A DNA stretch of 64,000 nt from Deltaproteobacteria bacterium (GCA_016219185.1 JACRBZ010000012.1:1-64000), one strand, 5' to 3'. Positions 1 to 8,329 are shown, counted from the stretch's first letter. Translations and numbers: made by a program. Notes: generated from the letters alone by a model not told the origin.

Positions 1-91
1 AAAAAAGCGTTCCTCGTTAAAGCTTCTCTTAAAACCCCTTTCAAAAAAAGATATTTCCTTATATAAAGTAGCCGGGCTTGTCCAACCAAAC

Positions 92-130
92 GGATAAGAT
101 TGTGGTTCGCTTCGCTCTCACAATCTATCC
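92..130. repeat. inverted repeat hairpin at the end of a broken gene
   Basis: The arms GATTGTG (98-104) and CACAATC (119-125) are perfect complements. They are extended by GGATA (92-96) and TATCC (126-130) with one unpaired base. The loop contains GCTTCGC. The hairpin begins directly after the TAA that ends the Lcl-type pseudogene on the minus strand. No T-run follows on either strand, so a classical terminator is not clear. It may be a small dispersed repeat marking a breakpoint. Confidence 0.4.
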
Positions 131-902
131 TTATTCGTTGGGGGGTGTCTGCTGCCACATCAGGCCGGTGGATGTGTCTGTTACCGTGCCGTTACCGTTA
201 TCTGTATAATTACCCGAGGATACCGGACTGTCCCCCGCGAACCGCGCGGACAAAGGCGCTGTTGCTCTTGCTGCTGATGCCGTCGGTGCCGCTGTCGAAG
301 TACATGCCCCACGCGGTGTACGTATTGACCGCATAGGTTGTAGATGTCCAATAAATGGCTGGCTGGGTATTGGGAAAATATCCGGAATCTATCGTTGGTC
401 CCGGGAGGGAAATACTATAATTGACGATATAGGCCAATTCCTTGATTGTTGGCAGTCGCCAGTCGCTAAAGCCGCCGAAGTGTGCATTGTTCAGGGCGTC
501 AATGAAACTCTTGGTGTCCGTGCCGCTAACCGGAGTACCGGGATTGGGATCAGTAGGGTCGTACCAGGAGTAAATGTTGTCTGCATCGTGAGGATTGTTG
601 TAGTTTCTCACCCCATCCTTGTTGGTTTTCATCTCCCAGGTCAACCCTGTCACGTTGTCCCGTACCATAGCCTAGGACGCGTCGAAAGCCGACAGCGCAT
701 TGCCGCTGCCATCCAGTTTGGTGTAAGACATCGGATTGATGGCGTAGTTGGCGTCCTGGCCGTAAAACGGCTGGCCGGGCGAGGGGCAGTTGATTCCATT
801 TCCGGCGGTATCGTAACATTTAGTCAGGCCGGTATCCGGAACCGGCGCGGTCCATGCATTTACTGTAAACATCAGAACAATTAAACCGAAGGCGCTTACC
901 CA
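131..902 (-). pseudogene. broken Lcl C-terminal (DUF1566) secreted protein
   Basis: Lcl/DUF1566-type secreted protein, recognised by VRDNVTGLTWEM, FGGFSDWRLPTIKELAYIV, YWTSTTY and AFVRAVRGG. Several lesions are visible. A well-placed ATG with an AAGGAG site (900-902) is one base out of frame with the signal-peptide frame (FGLIVLMFTVNAW). An in-frame TAG at 672-674 stands where relatives have Trp just before VRDN. A single-base frameshift near 210-215 separates RAVRGGQSG from NYTDNGNGTVTDTSTGLMW. The second repeat then stops early at a hairpin. Function is unknown; the family is often surface-exposed. The ancestry is clear, and three independent lesions make sequencing error an unlikely sole cause. 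Confidence 0.8.
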
Positions 903-961
903 TGATATTCTCCTTATTTTTGATGTTTGTATTATTTGGATATGTTAAGAACACTTTTTCC

Positions 962-980
962 ATATCAGATTGAGTGATAT
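962..980. promoter_or_regulatory. palindrome ATATCA-N7-TGATAT (copy 1)
   Basis: ATATCA and TGATAT are perfect 6-bp inverted arms around GATTGAG. A near-identical palindrome with flanking similarity lies at 49632-49650, upstream of a secreted beta-propeller gene. Both copies precede genes for minus-strand exported proteins and have the same orientation. A shared operator or leader element is inferred; no regulator is assigned. Confidence 0.45.
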
Positions 981-1170
981 ATTCAAATGATTATTTGGTC
1001 TGCATATTATTCTTAGACTGTATCCTGTCGAGATAGCTTCCTTAATCCAAAATAAGAAACAATGTTTTTATTCCGCTTAGTTATCAATCCGGGTTTTGTG
1101 TATTTTGGGTTTAAGTTTATAAAAAAACGGACGATAAAATGATACGAAGCAACAAAAGCAGTCAAAGGCT

Positions 1171-1184
1171 TTGATATCGATCAA
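1171..1184. promoter_or_regulatory. FNR-consensus palindrome
   Basis: TTGAT-ATCG-ATCAA matches the classical FNR consensus TTGAT-N4-ATCAA exactly. It lies between two pseudogenes and no properly spaced -10 box stands out on either strand. It may be a relic of an anaerobic promoter or chance. Confidence 0.35.
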
Positions 1185-1393
1185 TATTCATTTCGATTCA
1201 GATCGTCGAGATTTTAATATCCCGATTGTTAAAGCACACCATGTGTATAGATGAAGTGTAAGAAGCTTTTTTGAAGAAAAAAGGTGTTCGATAAAATTGA
1301 TGAAATACTGACATGAGAGTAAGGGTTCGGCTTCGTCCGGGTTTATCCTGCCTTTTGCTTTTATGAAACTCAAAGATTACACAAGGCAGGCAC

Positions 1394-1640
1394 TTGCATG
1401 TCTGCGGACGTTGCCCTATGTTCGATGGTCAGCGGCTGGGTCTCATGGGCGGCTCGCACGGTGGGACGGCAGTGCCTGGCTGCAGCGAAACCTTGTCGAA
1501 AGCTGACCGAAGCGGCTCGGGACGCGGGGTATCCTGTAAGGATTACGGTCTATCGGGGAGCATATCATTCATTCGACAGCTCCAAGCCAGTGCGCTACGT
1601 TGCGACTCGTGTCAATTCGCATTTCCCATTTGAATCATAA
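1394..1640 (+). pseudogene. dienelactone hydrolase remnant
   Basis: One frame from 1394 contains RLGLMGGSHGGTAV, which fits the G-x-S-x-G nucleophile elbow of dienelactone hydrolases. The next frame (from 1398) continues with CLAAAKPCRKLTEAA, then AGYPVRITVYRGAYHSFD and PVRYV, the typical C-terminal end with the catalytic His. The join needs a frameshift near 1460-1470, and the N-terminal half of the family (usually about 230-290 residues) is absent. It is a decayed fragment, convergent with and overlapping the GGDEF pseudogene on the other strand. Confidence 0.65.
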
Positions 1641-2443
1641 GCACACACTCTGTTTCTGCCGGTATTTTTGGCGAGATACAGGGCTTCATCCGCCTGATGG
1701 TAAGCTTCACGGAGTCAGGCATATGAAGTCTGGCGGCGTCAATGCCTGTCCGAAATCGTTTGGCAACCTTTCGCGCGTCGGCCAGAGACGTATTTGGCAA
1801 AAGGGCCAGGAATTCTTCTCCGCCCCAGCGTCCGACCAGGTCGTAATCCCGCTTGTTCTGAAGCAGGGTTTCCGCCACCAGACAAAGGGCTTTATCTCCG
1901 GTCGGGTGTTCATAAGCATCATTGACGGACTTGAAATGATCAACGTCAAGCATGATCAGGTTTAGCGGGCTGTTTTTCACGAACCGACCGGTTCAGTTCG
2001 GTTTGAGCGCTGGCATAGAGCGTCCTGCGGTTCAGCAGGTTTGTCAGGGCGTCGTGGGTGGCCATTTGTTCGAGGCGCTCTTCCAGTTTCAGAATACTCT
2101 CGCCGATGGCCAGCCGGCCCATGAGTTCATTCCGATCAAACGGTTTGATCAGATAATCATCCGCACCGGCCTTAAAGACCCTCCACAATGCTGTTTTGTT
2201 CGCTCTTGGATGTCAGCAGCACCAGGTACGTGTAATAAGGTAGATTGGCAGCGCGAATTTGCCGAATCAGTTCCAACCCGCTCAGTGTCGGCATCATCCA
2301 GTCGGTGATGCCGATTTGAATGCGTTCTTTTTGAAGAATATCCCAGGCCGCCTCACCGTCTGCAGCGGTAATCACTTCTCTGCCGCTTTGGGTCAGCATC
2401 ACCTGAAGAAACCGGCGCTGCATCAAATCATCAGTATTTTCAT
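1595..2443 (-). pseudogene. broken response regulator-diguanylate cyclase (REC-GGDEF)
   Basis: Order of remains: receiver domain (DGEAAWDIL, phospho-acceptor region GITDWMMPTLSGLELI, VLLTSKSE, AGADDYLIKPF), then GGDEF domain (THDALTNLLNRR, LIMLDVDHFKSVND, active-site RWGGEEFLALLP, and [16 protein letters not shown] at the end). Reading it through requires frameshifts near 2430, 2180 and 1970. It also needs a deletion plus frameshift near 1690, where about 20 residues between KLTI and ADEALYLAK are missing. The original ATG (2441-2443) directly follows the sodB stop, so it was probably the second gene of that operon. It would have made cyclic-di-GMP; it is now inactive. Confidence 0.85.
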
Positions 2444-2444
2444 G

Positions 2445-3143
2445 TTATCCAGCCAGATTGCTTTCCGCAAAGCTCCAATTGATCAGATGATCCAGATATG
2501 CCCGGATATAGTCCCCTCTGCGGTTCTGATAATCCAGATAATAGGCGTGTTCCCATACATCGAGGGTCAGAAGGGGGACCCATCCCCGCGTCATCGGAGT
2601 ATCGGCATTGGCGGTTTTGATCACTTTCAGAACCGTTCCGTCTTGAACCAGCCAGGCCCACCCGCTTCCGAACTGAGTCAGGGCGGCTTCCGAGAACTCC
2701 TTTTCAAACTGTGCATGACTGCCGAATGATTTATCTATTGCCTGGCCGATCCGGCCTTTTGGCTCTCCGCCGCCGCCGGATTTCATGCTTTTCCAGTAAA
2801 ATTCATGGTTAAAGGACTGGGCGGCATTGTTGAAGACGGCTGTCTGATTGGGGTTTCCGCTGGATTTCAGAATGATCTCCTTCAGTGAAAGCCCGGCATA
2901 TTCGGTTCCGATGATCAGTTTCCGGATGTTGTCAACATACGTCTGATGGTGTTTGCCATAATGGAATTCAAGCGTTCGTCCGGAAATATAGGGTTCAAGA
3001 GCATCTCTTGAATATGGTAGCGGCGGCTGACCGACAGGCGAGTCTGCCGCGGCTGCTTGTGAAATAAACCTAAAACCCGGAGATTCAAGAAAAGCCGCTG
3101 CGCTCAGACTTAAAGAAAGTTTCAGAAAATCTCTTCTATCCAT
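2445..3143 (-). CDS. sodB: exported Fe/Mn superoxide dismutase
   Basis: Converts superoxide to hydrogen peroxide and oxygen. 232 residues. The N-terminus MDRRDFLKLSLSLSAAAF is a twin-arginine type signal, so the enzyme is probably exported folded with its metal. Metal ligands of the Fe/Mn family are visible: His in FHYGKHHQTYV, His in NHEFYWKSM, and Asp and His in DVWEHAYYLDY. The GSGWAWLV motif is also present. The choice of iron over manganese cannot be settled by eye. A broken REC-GGDEF gene follows immediately downstream. A periplasmic SOD fits an anaerobe exposed to occasional oxygen. Confidence 0.92.
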   Translation of the reverse strand: MDRRDFLKLSLSLSAAAFLESPGFRFISQAAAADSPVGQPPLPYSRDALEPYISGRTLEFHYGKHHQTYVDNIRKLIIGTEYAGLSLKEIILKSSGNPNQTAVFNNAAQSFNHEFYWKSMKSGGGGEPKGRIGQAIDKSFGSHAQFEKEFSEAALTQFGSGWAWLVQDGTVLKVIKTANADTPMTRGWVPLLTLDVWEHAYYLDYQNRRGDYIRAYLDHLINWSFAESNLAG

Positions 3144-3195
3144 TGCATTGTCTCCCTTGGGGTTACGGTTATGGGTCAGTGAAAAAGATGATTCA

Positions 3196-3705
3196 TTATC
3201 CGTTTTCCTGAAGATGGCGGATCAGATGTCCGAGCTCGGGGAATATCAGGGCATTGCAGGCCAGCTTGCAGGCGTTCAGGCTCCCGGGCATGCAAAACAC
3301 CAGCGCATTGTCAATAATGCCTGCCATGGCCCGTGACAGCATCGCCGCGGAGTCGATTTCCTCGAAGCTGAGTTGGCTGAACAAAACGCCAAAGGCTGAC
3401 AATTCCTTGGAGAACAGGGGCCGAACCGCCTCGATGGTGACATCTTTCGGGCTGATGCCGGTTCCGCCGGTTAATAAAAGCGCATGGGGAGAATGATCAC
3501 GGAGAACATCCGATATCGCCTGTGCAATGATCCGTGCATCATCCGTAATCACCCGGTGGCACACCACTTGATGCCCTTCTTTTTTGGAGTGCTTGCTGAT
3601 CCAGTGCCCGCTTTTATCATCTGCCAGGGTACGGGTGGTTGAAACGGATAGGATTCCGATGCGAAGATTTTTCGGAGCCGTCGCTTTATGTTCTTCAGTT
3701 CCCAT
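3196..3705 (-). CDS. moaB: molybdenum cofactor biosynthesis protein MoaB
   Basis: MoaB/MogA-fold protein of the molybdopterin pathway, about 169 residues. Key features are RIGILSVSTTRTLADDKSG, the LLTGGTGISPKD motif that binds molybdopterin, and SRAMAGIIDNALVFCMPGS near the C-terminus. ATG at 3703-3705 is preferred over an in-frame ATG 21 bp upstream because AGGAGG sits about 8 bp before it. The start overlaps the end of pyrR by 11 bp, which suggests co-transcription. A molybdopterin gene fits the molybdenum-dependent nitrate reductase encoded later in the window. Confidence 0.88.
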   Translation of the reverse strand: MGTEEHKATAPKNLRIGILSVSTTRTLADDKSGHWISKHSKKEGHQVVCHRVITDDARIIAQAISDVLRDHSPHALLLTGGTGISPKDVTIEAVRPLFSKELSAFGVLFSQLSFEEIDSAAMLSRAMAGIIDNALVFCMPGSLNACKLACNALIFPELGHLIRHLQENG

Positions 3706-4246
3706 TTTCTTGGCCTCCTTCTTCAAGGACGATCTGATCCAGACCGTCGCTTTCTGAAAACATGACGTTCACTGTTTCCGCGCGCCGGGTTGGCAGGGAT
3801 TTACCCACATAGTTGGCCTGAATGGGAAGTTCCCGGTGACCGCGATCCACGAGAACAGCCAGTTCAATCCGGTTGGGCCGTCCGAAATCGATTAGCGCAT
3901 CCATCGCGGCCCGAATGGTTCTACCGGTAAACAGGACATCATCGATCAGGAGGATATCGCGTCCATCCACCGAAAATGGAATGTCCGTGGCCTGAATCAC
4001 CGGATGCTGACTGATGCGGGTCCAGTCATCCCGGTACAGGGTAATATCCAGAACACCCACGGGAACTTCAACCCCTTCGATCTCATGAATGCGCTTCTGA
4101 AGCCGCCGGGCCATATGCACTCCGCGGGTTTGAATGCCAATCAGGGTTAATTGTTCCGTTCCCTTATGCACTTCAAGTATTTCATGGGTCATGCGGGTCA
4201 ATATCCGCTCAATGCCGGACGAATCAATGATGATATGGGGTTTCAT
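3695..4246 (-). CDS. pyrR: PyrR bifunctional pyrimidine regulator / uracil phosphoribosyltransferase
   Basis: 183 residues, full length for PyrR. The PRPP-binding signature DILLIDDVLFTGRTIRAA is clear, and the N-terminal region carries LTLIGIQTRGVHMARRL. PyrR family members bind pyr mRNA and control attenuation in many bacteria and have uracil phosphoribosyltransferase activity. No pyr biosynthesis gene lies next to it here, so its regulatory targets are elsewhere or it acts only as an enzyme. It is divergent from fumC with about 150 bp between them. Confidence 0.92.
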   Translation of the reverse strand: MKPHIIIDSSGIERILTRMTHEILEVHKGTEQLTLIGIQTRGVHMARRLQKRIHEIEGVEVPVGVLDITLYRDDWTRISQHPVIQATDIPFSVDGRDILLIDDVLFTGRTIRAAMDALIDFGRPNRIELAVLVDRGHRELPIQANYVGKSLPTRRAETVNVMFSESDGLDQIVLEEGGQENGN

Positions 4247-4398
4247 GGCTTGGGCTCGTTATCCTGTTTATCCTGTTGCTGCGCTCCTCGGCAGTTAAAT
4301 CTGTCATTCCAGTTGACTATTTCAGTGATTATCATATCATGCAAATGCTTAAGATCAAGAGCATTATTGATAACTTTGTAAATTACGGGGTTTCAGTT

Positions 4399-5757
4399 AT
4401 GACGTTCAGAGAAGAATCGGATAGCATGGGAAAGGTGCGGGTTCCGGAAACCGCCTATTATGGCCCATCGACTCAGAGGGCGGTTGACAATTTCCATATC
4501 AGCGGAATATGCATGCCGATTTCGCTGATTCGTGCACTTGGACTGATCAAAAAATGCTGCGCGGAGGTGAATGCGGAACTGGGTTTATTGGATTTGGGGC
4601 TTGCGGAGGCCATTGGAGAATCCGCCCAGGAGGTCATGGATGGCAAGCTGGATTCGTCCTTTGTGGTGGACGTGTTTCAGACCGGCTCCGGAACCTCCAC
4701 GCACATGAATATCAATGAAGTCATTGCCTCACGGGCAAACGAAATGCTGACCGGCAAAAGAGGCGGGAAAATCCCTATTCATCCAAATGATCATGTCAAT
4801 CTCGGACAGTCCAGCAACGATGTTTTTCCCACTGCCATGAACATATCCGCGCTGATGGAAATATCCTTGCGGCTGATTCCGGCACTGGAGCTGCTAATGG
4901 CTGCTTTATCCCGGAAAGCCCATGAATTCAAGGATATTCTGAAAATGGGGAGAACCCATCTTCAGGACGCGGTCCCCATGACGTTGGGGCAGGAATTCTC
5001 CGGTTTTGAAAGACAGGTGGAGCTGGGAATCCGGCGTATTGCGTCGGTCAAGAACAGCTTGTGTGAGCTGGCACTGGGGGGAACCGCAGTCGGTACGGGA
5101 CTGAACGCCCATCCGGGTTTTGCCGGACGCGTCATTTCCCGGATTGCCGAGGCCACGCATCTTCCATTTATCGAGGCGAAAAATCATTTTGAGGCTCAGT
5201 CTGCCCGGGATGCAGCGGTGGAAACCAGTGGCGCATTAAAAACCATTAGCGTCAGCCTCATTAAAATCGCCAATGACATTCGATGGCTGGCCTCGGGCCC
5301 CCGATGCGGACTGGGGGAAATCCATCTTCCCGAACTTCAGCCTGGCTCCTCCATCATGCCGGGGAAAATTAATCCGGTTATTCCGGAAGTGGTGGTTCAG
5401 GTTGCGGTCCAGGTGATCGGTTACGATGTGACAATAACGCTTTTTGGTCAGGGCGGTCATTTCCAGTTGAACGTTATGATGCCAGTGATGGCATACAATC
5501 TGCTGCAGTCCATCTCCCTGCTTTCCGCATCCACTGTCGTATTTGCCGAAAAGTGCATTGACGGCATTCACCCCAATCCCTCTGTCTGCAGGGCAAACGT
5601 GGATAAGAGTCTTTATATGGCAACGATTCTGGCGCCGATCATCGGCTATGACAAGGCCGCCGAGATTGCCAAAAAGGCATATGAAACCGGCAAGTCGATT
5701 CGGGAAGTTGCCGAGCGTGAACCGGATCTTCCGGAAATTCCATGGGATCAATTATGA
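4399..5757 (+). CDS. fumC: class II fumarate hydratase
   Basis: Interconverts fumarate and malate without an iron-sulfur cluster. 452 residues from the ATG at 4399, the usual start being M-x-F-R-x-E-x-D-S-M-G. The family signature GSSIMPGKINPVIPE is present. FQTGSGTSTHMN and KMGRTHLQDAVP are also characteristic. An upstream in-frame ATG (4276) would add 41 residues without family resemblance and was rejected. GGGG lies about 9 bp before the chosen start. Confidence 0.93.
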   Translation: MTFREESDSMGKVRVPETAYYGPSTQRAVDNFHISGICMPISLIRALGLIKKCCAEVNAELGLLDLGLAEAIGESAQEVMDGKLDSSFVVDVFQTGSGTSTHMNINEVIASRANEMLTGKRGGKIPIHPNDHVNLGQSSNDVFPTAMNISALMEISLRLIPALELLMAALSRKAHEFKDILKMGRTHLQDAVPMTLGQEFSGFERQVELGIRRIASVKNSLCELALGGTAVGTGLNAHPGFAGRVISRIAEATHLPFIEAKNHFEAQSARDAAVETSGALKTISVSLIKIANDIRWLASGPRCGLGEIHLPELQPGSSIMPGKINPVIPEVVVQVAVQVIGYDVTITLFGQGGHFQLNVMMPVMAYNLLQSISLLSASTVVFAEKCIDGIHPNPSVCRANVDKSLYMATILAPIIGYDKAAEIAKKAYETGKSIREVAEREPDLPEIPWDQL

Positions 5758-5827
5758 TGGATCTGTTTCACGTGAAACATTCGGCCTGAAAAATTCAAGT
5801 TGAGAAATCATCGCCAAAATATCGCTG

Positions 5828-5849
5828 CCCCCCTTTTTCATCAGGGGGG
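5828..5849. terminator. G/C hairpin between convergent fumC and aroF-pheA
   Basis: CCCCCC (5828-5833) and GGGGGG (5844-5849) form a six-pair stem over a 10-base loop. No T-run follows on either strand, so this is only a weak candidate for a shared terminator of the two converging genes. Confidence 0.35.
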
Positions 5850-5948
5850 ATAAGAACCATCTGGTTAAGTCAGCGCTTATACCCTGTCTCCCTGGCATTT
5901 GCGCTTATTTATAAGTCTGAATAATGCCATTAAATTGTTTCAAACACT

Positions 5949-7826
5949 TCAGTAACTGCCGAGAACTTTAAAAAAGTCGGTTTTGGATTTCAGGTCTTCG
6001 AGAATCGATGAGAATTCGGCTGAACGAACATCGGCTTCCAGGTCCGCGTAAAACATGTACTGCCAGGGTTTGCCATGAATCGGGCGGGATTCCAGCTTGA
6101 CAAGATTGATGTGGTTTTCCTGGAAGATCTTCAGGGTCTCGTAAAGCGCACCGGGCTGGTTGCCCACGGAATAGACCAGGGACGATTTTCTGGCCGCTCT
6201 TCTGCTGACGGGCGCGACGGCAATCACGGCAAACCGGGTGAAATTCATCGGATTGGTTTCAATTCCCTCCTCGATAACATCCATACCGTAAAGATCGGCG
6301 GCTTCCTTGCTGCCGATAGCCGCATCCGAACAGCCTTTGCTTTGCGTGATTTCCCGAACCGCACTGGCCGTGGCGTTTACCGTAACAATTTCCCAGTTCG
6401 GGTATCGGTCCAGAAATTGCCGGCACTGCTGAACCGCGGGACCGGCGGAAATGACCCGGCGGATGTCCTCCAGGCGGGCGCCCGGACAGCCGATCAGATA
6501 GTGCACGATGCGCAGGGTGATTTCCCCCACGATCTCCAGGTCATATTCCAGCAGCAGGTCGTAGTTTTCATGAATACTGCCGGAAAGGGAATTTTCAAGG
6601 GGGATCACGGCGTAAGCCGCGGCTCCGGATTTGACCGCTTCAAATATGGCCCGGAAATTCGGTTTGGGCGCAGGATCCATCTTTTCGCCAAAATACTGTA
6701 AACAGGCTTTGTGGCTGAAAGTTCCCAATTCGCCTAAAAATGCAATGCGTTGTGAGCCGTGGCCATTGGGGTCCTGCGACTTGCCGGCGCTGGTTATCTT
6801 ATCCAGATAATCGAAATCGAGCTGTTTACCCACGACAGGGGCGATGACGTAAATGTCACGCGTCAATTGGCCGAACTGTTTGGGGTAAAGGCTTTGCGGA
6901 CCATCTGAAAGGGCATGGTCCGGATCATGATGCACTTCCACCATCAGGGCATCGGCACCCGCGGCAATGGCGGCCCGGGCCATGGGGCTGACTTTTTCAC
7001 GAATTCCCGTGGCATGGCTGGGATCGATCAGCACCGGAAGATGTGTGAGCTTTTTTAGAACAGGAATGGCGGACAGATCCAGGGTGTTTCGGGTGTAAGG
7101 TTCAAAGGTACGAATCCCCCGTTCACACAAAATGATCCGATTGTTTCCTTCGGACATGATATATTCCGCCGACATCAGCCATTCTTCAATGGTGGCAGCC
7201 AGACCCCGTTTGAGCACAACCGTTTTGCCCATCCGTCCCACGCATTTCAGCAGTTCAAAATTCTGCATGTTCCGGGCACCGACCTGAACGGCATCCACAT
7301 ATTTCATCATAAGGTCGGCCTGGGCCACGGACGTAATTTCTGTGACCACCGGAAGACCGGTTTGCTCCCGCACCTCGGCCAGGATTTTAAGCCCGTCTTC
7401 TTCCAGACCCTGAAATGAATAGGGCGAAGTCCGCGGCTTGAACGCCCCGCCCCGAAAAACAAGTGCCCCGTAACGCTTCACTTCCCGGGCAATGATCAGC
7501 GCCTGGTCTCGGCTTTCAACCGCGCAGGGACCGGCAATGATGACGATACGCTCTCCGCCCACCAGCACATCGCCGATCGGCACCAGGGTGTCTTCGGGAT
7601 GCCACTGCCTGCTGGCCAGCTTAAACGGTGTGGTAATGGGGGTGACGGTTTCAACTCCGGGCAGGCTTTTTAAAAACGCAACATCCAGATTGCTTTTGCC
7701 CAAAGCGCCGATGATGTTCTTTCCGGCATCTTCGGTCTCGCGCACGAAACAGCCCTTATCCAGAAGTATGTTGCGGATATGACTTTTCTGATCTTTGGTA
7801 ATGTCTTTGTTGAGTACAAGAATCAT
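5949..7826 (-). CDS. fused DAHP synthase - prephenate dehydratase
   Basis: About 625 residues joining the first step of aromatic synthesis to the committed Phe step. Residues ~1-340 form a type I-beta DAHP synthase: N-terminal ferredoxin-like regulatory part, then IIAGPCAVESRDQA, FRGGAFKPRTSPYSFQG, VGARNMQNFELL and LIDPSHATGIRE. Residues ~350-530 form prephenate dehydratase: IAFLGELGTFSHKA, PLENSLSGSIHENYDLL and the TNPMNFTRFAVI motif. Residues ~545-625 are an ACT domain with PGALYETL and KLESRPI, which usually binds Phe. The start at 7826 has AAAGGAGG eight bases upstream; an earlier ATG at 7895 lies inside the leader. Expression is probably controlled by the upstream Phe attenuator, besides feedback through the ACT domain. 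Confidence 0.92.
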   Translation of the reverse strand: MILVLNKDITKDQKSHIRNILLDKGCFVRETEDAGKNIIGALGKSNLDVAFLKSLPGVETVTPITTPFKLASRQWHPEDTLVPIGDVLVGGERIVIIAGPCAVESRDQALIIAREVKRYGALVFRGGAFKPRTSPYSFQGLEEDGLKILAEVREQTGLPVVTEITSVAQADLMMKYVDAVQVGARNMQNFELLKCVGRMGKTVVLKRGLAATIEEWLMSAEYIMSEGNNRIILCERGIRTFEPYTRNTLDLSAIPVLKKLTHLPVLIDPSHATGIREKVSPMARAAIAAGADALMVEVHHDPDHALSDGPQSLYPKQFGQLTRDIYVIAPVVGKQLDFDYLDKITSAGKSQDPNGHGSQRIAFLGELGTFSHKACLQYFGEKMDPAPKPNFRAIFEAVKSGAAAYAVIPLENSLSGSIHENYDLLLEYDLEIVGEITLRIVHYLIGCPGARLEDIRRVISAGPAVQQCRQFLDRYPNWEIVTVNATASAVREITQSKGCSDAAIGSKEAADLYGMDVIEEGIETNPMNFTRFAVIAVAPVSRRAARKSSLVYSVGNQPGALYETLKIFQENHINLVKLESRPIHGKPWQYMFYADLEADVRSAEFSSILEDLKSKTDFFKVLGSY

Positions 7827-7893
7827 TTTCGGGCCTCCTTTATTGTGCCTTTTTTTGGCTGTGGCCATGCAGATGATTTCATGCAGAGCCGCC

Positions 7894-7931
7894 AAAAATA
7901 AAAAAGCCCCAAAGGTAGGAACCTTCGGGGC
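7894..7931 (-). terminator. leader terminator T2 before aroF-pheA
   Basis: On the minus strand GCCCCGAAGGT and ACCTTTGGGGC pair (one G-U) over a TCCT loop, followed by TTTTTTATTTTT. This is a classical intrinsic terminator placed between the leader peptide and the structural gene, so it must be overridden for expression. Its 5' arm can instead pair over 8 bp (UUCGGGGC with GCCCCGAA) with the 3' arm of terminator T1. Confidence 0.82.
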
Positions 7932-7934
7932 TTA

Positions 7935-7979
7935 AAAATAAAAAAGCCCCGAATGGACGGTTTGAAGTCCATTCGGGGC
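7935..7979 (-). terminator. leader terminator T1 (attenuator) before aroF-pheA
   Basis: On the minus strand GCCCCGAATGGAC (7967-7979) and GTCCATTCGGGGC (7946-7958) form a perfect 13-bp stem followed by TTTTTTATTTTT. It starts 20 bp after the stop codon of the Phe-rich leader peptide. Its 5' arm can alternatively pair with GUUCAUUCGGCGC inside the last leader codons (8004-8016): 12 of 13 positions including one G-U. This provides an antiterminator. Confidence 0.88.
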
Positions 7980-7998
7980 GGCTATTGTTCAGAAAAAG

Positions 7999-8079
7999 CT
8001 AATGCGCCGAATGAACGCTTCTAAAGCTAAAAAAGAAGCGTCCGAAAAAAAAGTCTTTCTGAATCAGAAAATTGCGCAT
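7999..8079 (-). CDS. Phe-rich leader peptide (attenuator, pheL-like)
   Basis: A 26-codon frame with 8 Phe codons, concentrated in the run FFFGRFFFSF (codons 10-19). It starts with ATG at 8077-8079, has AAGGAA about 10 bp upstream, and ends with TAG. Its position, directly before two tandem terminators and a gene for Phe synthesis, is diagnostic of transcription attenuation of the pheA type known from enteric bacteria. Ribosomes short of charged Phe-tRNA should stall on the F-run and leave 8004-8016 free to form the antiterminator. Ribosomes reaching the stop would cover it and allow termination. Confidence 0.85.
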   Translation of the reverse strand: MRNFLIQKDFFFGRFFFSFRSVHSAH

Positions 8080-8109
8080 GTCAAACCATTCCTTAAAGTA
8101 TTTTCTTCT

Positions 8110-8138
8110 CCAATACGTCAAGTCGGGCATGATGTCAA
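8110..8138 (-). promoter_or_regulatory. predicted sigma70 promoter of the leader/aroF-pheA transcript
   Basis: On the minus strand TTGACA (8133-8138) is followed after exactly 17 bp by TATTGG (8110-8115). The -35 is perfect and the -10 is weaker. Transcription would start about 25 bp before the leader peptide start codon. Confidence 0.5.
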
Positions 8139-8164
8139 CAGCTTTATAGGCCCAGTTTTTGATT

Positions 8165-8329
8165 TCATTGTCTGGATGGGGAAAATCCAATGGTGTACTC
8201 GCCGGGCACCACGCCATCATAAGCAAAGGAAATTGTCTGGGATCCCTCGGGCATGGGAATCGGAATAGAGCCATCATAATCCCCGGCATGAATAAGAACG
8301 TTTTCAATAACAATTGTCTTTGGAGACGG
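8165..8329 (-). pseudogene. possible gene fragment, C-terminal beta-rich tail
   Basis: An open frame of 54 codons without a start codon ends at TGA (8165-8167). It reads like a protein end: VIENVLIHAGDYDG, then SQTISFAYDGVVPGEYTIGF. A stop lies immediately upstream (8330-8332) in the same frame. No family is recognised. It may be the decayed tail of a secreted protein, or chance. Confidence 0.3.

Larger units (their letters stand above)
903..1393. other. intergenic region, about 490 bp without a convincing gene
   Basis: AT-rich stretch between two pseudogenes. It holds the AAGGAG ribosome-binding site of the Lcl pseudogene, a palindrome at 962-980 that recurs upstream of the beta-propeller gene near 49.6 kb, and an FNR-consensus palindrome at 1171-1184. 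No coding region could be supported. Confidence 0.6.

Noticed and set aside
480-884. 134-codon plus-strand open frame
   Set aside because: It lies opposite the Lcl pseudogene and has no recognisable features.
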